This document shows positions 12,477-15,056 of a DNA stretch of 15,056 nt, piece after piece. The notes beneath the pieces were generated by a model. The model was not told where the DNA came from. It saw only the letters and a list, made by a program, of their open reading frames with translations, and searched no databases. Source of the stretch: an uncultured Eggerthellaceae bacterium (lineage in GTDB: Bacteria; Actinomycetota; Coriobacteriia; Coriobacteriales; Eggerthellaceae); the NCBI GenBank assembly GCA_949450265.1, contig CASTMW010000027.1, forward strand, positions 1-15,056, in the 5' to 3' direction. How positions within the stretch are numbered: position 1 is the stretch's first letter; each line of letters opens with the position of its first letter. The position numbers were made by a program, and so were the translations under genes.

Positions 12477-14684
12477 TCAGCTTACCCTCATGGCAGCGTT
12501 CACGGCATTGCGGCTTGTCAGGTAGGTCATCAGCAGGTAGCCGCCATACACTACAAGCACCAGCACCGCCGCCAGGGCAATGGGGCCTGTCACCGGCACA
12601 CCCAACGCTGCGAACAGCTTCGTGGACAACACGCCCACCGCACAGGCGGTGTGGCAGAGCGCAAGCCCCAAAGGCAGCAGGAAGTACACCAGCACCTGCA
12701 CCAGAAGCGATCGGTCGACCATGCGCTGGCTACACCCAAGGCGTGAGAGCATGCGATAGCGCGGCAGCGAGTCGGCTGTCATGGAAAGCTGCTGCACCGC
12801 CAGAATGGCCGCAGTGGCAATGAGGAAGATGAAGCCAATGTAGATGGCAAGGTATGTGACCAGCATCTTCAGGCCGCCTGCCTGCGTGGTCATCTCGTGC
12901 GCCGTGTAGATAGTGGTGACCGGCCATAGCAGTCTGGCATAGGAATCCTCGCGTCCGGCGAAACCAGAGTCGAAGCCGTCCATGGATTTCGGCTGGGATG
13001 CTGCCACGATCTGGTCGAGCGCTTCGTCGTTCTGCACGTCGGTCTTGCCGTTGTTGGCATACATCACATTCAGCCAGCACTGGAGCGGGATGGCGCCAGC
13101 AGCCTTCATGTCGTCGATGACCGCATCGGGCACGATAGTGACAAGAGCTGTGGCCAGAAGCGCATTATCTTGGAACTGCGTGTCAGCCACATCGGGTGCA
13201 TACGTCAAGCTCCTACCCAGCACCTCTATGGTAGGACGCACGCGCGCTATCTCGTCGGCCACCGCGGTAGTCAGGGACATATTGTTCGCCAGCATGCACT
13301 CATCCGCCCCAAGCTGGATGGCTGGCTGTCCCGTAAGCGCCCGTACGGCGTTGACCTGCGAGAGCCCCACCACGCCGATGTTGCTGATGGAGATGTTATC
13401 GGAGAGATCGTTGGCCTCTAGCCGCACCGCTCCGCTGATGCCTTCGAACAACTGCCCGTAGGTGATGCCCGGCACGTTATAGGTATCTATCTGGGCGGCA
13501 GCGCCCACGGTCTGCTCCCACAGCTGCGGCGCCGCCTCTCGCAAGCGCGCCGCCATATCCCAATCGTAGGCCATACCTTGTTCGTAGCGCTCGGGGACCT
13601 CGGCCTGCATGGCCTTGGCGCGTTGGGCGATATCGCCCGAGGTATCGCGCACCGAGCTGATGGCGCTGTCGGCGTACACCTGGGCCATCAGCGTGGCGCT
13701 GTAGGGGTTCGCCTTCTCTATGTCGCCGGTCAGCACCTGCACGAGCCCCATGCCAACCGAGAACGCCGTGATGGAGAAGAACAGCATGACGCACACCGCC
13801 CACAGCGACAGGAACGCCGTGTTCACGCGGCTAGCTATCTGGCGCACCGTGAACGGCACCAACCCTCGCAGGTACACGCCGCGCGCCCGCGTGAGCACCG
13901 CAATGACGAAACCGGCCAGCGACCAGAAGAACATCAGCGTGCCCACCAGCATGCACACGGTGGCACGGGCGAACTGCGGGTCGTCCAGCATGACCATGCC
14001 GTTCTCGCTGAGCTGCTGATAGGCATAGGCCAGCACGCCCAACGATACGATGAACACCACCAGGCACACCCACGGGTTGCGCACGGCCGTCTTCTGGTTC
14101 TTCGCATCGGCATGCAGCAGGTCGATCAGCTTCTGGTGGTTCACCATGGCGGTGTTGAACAGCGCCACCACCACATAGATGGCCGCGAAGCACAGCACCG
14201 TGGCCTGCAGCGCCTCGGGCGAGAACACGAACTGGTAGTTGCTGATAGTGCTGCCGAACAGCGCCGCGGTCAAGAATGACATGGCTTGCGACAGAAGGAA
14301 GCCCAGAACCAGTCCCAGCGCCAGCGACAGCAACCCCACCAACACCGTTTCGATCAGCATGATGGCCGACACCCGGCTTACGGGCATGCCCAGCAGCATG
14401 TACGTGCCGAACTCGCGTTTGCGCCGCCGGATGAGGAAGCCGTTCGAATACAGGATGAGAAAGCCCAGCGCGCAGGCGATCAGCCCCGAGAACATGCCAA
14501 GGAAGATCTGCGTCGTCTGGAACATGTCAGCATCGGACTGCGATTCGATGTCGAACATGACCTGCTGGCTGCCCACGGAATTGAACGCATAGAACACCGC
14601 CACGCCGAACAAGAGCGTTAGGAAGTAGATGGTGTAGTCGCGCACCGAATGGCGTATGTTGCGACACGCGAGCTTAAAGAGCAT
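12477..14684 (-). CDS. BceB-like ABC transporter permease (FtsX/MacB type)
   Basis: This 735-aa membrane protein has the 10-helix topology of BceB/VraG permeases: helices near 19-38, 58-80, 107-133, 158-180, 205-224, 241-264, 288-316, then a roughly 290-residue extracellular domain (317-605), then 606-632, 660-682 and 703-722. The start MLFKLACRNIRHSVRDY and the RKREFGTYMLLGM segment after helix 2 are typical of this family. BceAB-type transporters protect against peptide antibiotics that bind lipid II cycle intermediates and work with a membrane-spanning histidine kinase. No ATPase or kinase gene is visible in this window. Its ATG overlaps the end of a 36-aa peptide gene by 11 bp. The assignment to the family is firm; the substrate is unknown. 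Confidence 0.92.
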   Translation of the reverse strand: MLFKLACRNIRHSVRDYTIYFLTLLFGVAVFYAFNSVGSQQVMFDIESQSDADMFQTTQIFLGMFSGLIACALGFLILYSNGFLIRRRKREFGTYMLLGMPVSRVSAIMLIETVLVGLLSLALGLVLGFLLSQAMSFLTAALFGSTISNYQFVFSPEALQATVLCFAAIYVVVALFNTAMVNHQKLIDLLHADAKNQKTAVRNPWVCLVVFIVSLGVLAYAYQQLSENGMVMLDDPQFARATVCMLVGTLMFFWSLAGFVIAVLTRARGVYLRGLVPFTVRQIASRVNTAFLSLWAVCVMLFFSITAFSVGMGLVQVLTGDIEKANPYSATLMAQVYADSAISSVRDTSGDIAQRAKAMQAEVPERYEQGMAYDWDMAARLREAAPQLWEQTVGAAAQIDTYNVPGITYGQLFEGISGAVRLEANDLSDNISISNIGVVGLSQVNAVRALTGQPAIQLGADECMLANNMSLTTAVADEIARVRPTIEVLGRSLTYAPDVADTQFQDNALLATALVTIVPDAVIDDMKAAGAIPLQCWLNVMYANNGKTDVQNDEALDQIVAASQPKSMDGFDSGFAGREDSYARLLWPVTTIYTAHEMTTQAGGLKMLVTYLAIYIGFIFLIATAAILAVQQLSMTADSLPRYRMLSRLGCSQRMVDRSLLVQVLVYFLLPLGLALCHTACAVGVLSTKLFAALGVPVTGPIALAAVLVLVVYGGYLLMTYLTSRNAVNAAMRVS

Positions 14685-14784
14685 GGCTGTTCACCTTCAC
14701 CAGACGCGGTGCTTCGTATATCACGAAGGCGCCCACTGCTGCCAGCACGACCAATGATACAGCCGCTTTTCCGATGATCCCCAT
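14674..14784 (-). CDS. 36-aa single-helix membrane peptide upstream of the permease
   Basis: This short gene starts at ATG 14784, six bases after a near-perfect AAGGAGGA, and ends at TAA 14676-14674, inside the permease start. The product begins MGIIGKAAVSLVVLAAVG and has one helix (about 7-26) followed by a basic tail (PRLVKVNSHAL). Overlap with the permease suggests translational coupling and a partner role. Some BceAB-like transporters do work with small membrane proteins, such as VraH with VraDE in Staphylococcus; I do not claim homology. An in-frame ATG at 14868 would add 28 residues but has no ribosome site. It could also serve mainly to couple translation. Confidence 0.7.
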   Translation of the reverse strand: MGIIGKAAVSLVVLAAVGAFVIYEAPRLVKVNSHAL

Positions 14785-15022
14785 AGCATCCTCCTTCTCG
14801 CACGCCGGATCCGAGTATTCCGGCAACCTACGATCAGAACTATGCGCCATCGGCATTGCTGGTGCCATCGAATCGGCTTACGAGGGCCTTACAAAGATGT
14901 CATGTTCGCGAACGGGCGCGGCACACGAGAAGCGGTGCATGGGGCGCACTGCACGGGAAGCAGCGCCCACCACGATGCAGCATGGCTCTGGGACCTGACG
15001 TGCCATCGAAGGCCAGCCGCAC

Positions 15023-15056
15023 CTACGAGAACACGGCCACCAGCGCGCGATCGTCG
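15023..15056 (-). CDS. Possible C-terminal end of an upstream gene (partial)
   Basis: At the right edge one minus-strand frame reads DDRALVAVFS then TAG (15025-15023). Nine of its ten codons end in G or C, as in the neighbouring genes, so it could be the tail of the gene before the permease operon. Eleven residues of context cannot identify it, and it does not look like a typical BceA ATPase end. Chance is a real alternative. Confidence 0.3.
   Translation of the reverse strand, partial: DDRALVAVFS

Noticed and set aside
14785..14868. A 28-residue N-terminal extension of the 36-aa peptide
   Set aside because: The upstream ATG has no ribosome site, while ATG 14784 has AAGGAGGA; the extension is polar and would precede a start-like membrane helix.
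14785..15022. A further gene between the permease operon and the right edge
   Set aside because: All minus-strand frames I translated are interrupted or lack a start with a ribosome site; the plus-strand frame has no coding features. I see no clear gene here.
1..15056. tRNA or rRNA genes, CRISPR arrays, insertion sequences, phage or integrase genes
   Set aside because: I looked for cloverleaf or spaced-repeat patterns and transposase-like products on both strands and found none.

Overview
The window is GC-rich bacterial DNA with dense, mostly minus-strand operons and no rRNA, tRNA, CRISPR array, insertion sequence or integrase that I can see. The gene mix points to an anaerobic actinobacterium of the Coriobacteriia, most likely Eggerthellaceae (the Eggerthella/Gordonibacter/Slackia group). 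It includes a molybdopterin oxidoreductase with its own divergent 12-TM LuxR-type membrane regulator, a short ACT-less phosphoglycerate dehydrogenase, and a BceB-type permease. This placement is inferred from family knowledge, not from a database search.

Region 1 (1-5085, all minus strand) reads, in transcription order: a 115-aa unknown protein with a good promoter, a 777-aa intracellular BspA-type leucine-rich-repeat protein, a 569-aa DUF2201-type protein (degenerate metallopeptidase-like domain plus VWA domain), and a MoxR-type AAA+ ATPase cut by the left window edge. The last two overlap by ATGA and the LRR/VWA junction is 11 bp, so this looks like one translationally coupled AAA+/VWA machine with an LRR partner.

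Region 2 (5323-10652) is the most unusual part. A minus-strand operon encodes a cytoplasmic DMSO-reductase-family large subunit, a 118-aa small subunit of the two-cluster ferredoxin type, and an 84-aa unknown protein, and ends in a strong rho-independent terminator. Both enzyme subunits keep their family fold signatures but have lost the Fe-S ligands: all cysteines of the N-terminal cluster motif in the large subunit, and seven of eight cluster cysteines in the small one. A cysteine remains at the predicted Mo/W ligand position. This suggests a Mo/W enzyme without an Fe-S electron relay, either a non-redox or internally redox-balanced reaction or one with an unknown electron donor. A divergent 12-TM LuxR regulator starts across a 335-bp intergenic region holding a consensus promoter, an inverted repeat over its -35 box, and a cluster of ACGTCG half-sites.

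Region 3 (10653-15056) has a convergent short phosphoglycerate dehydrogenase (minus). Then comes a minus-strand envelope operon: a 36-aa single-TM peptide, a BceB-like FtsX permease whose start overlaps it, and a SanA/DUF218 membrane protein. The ATPase partner of the permease is not visible; at most the last ten codons of an upstream gene lie at the right edge.
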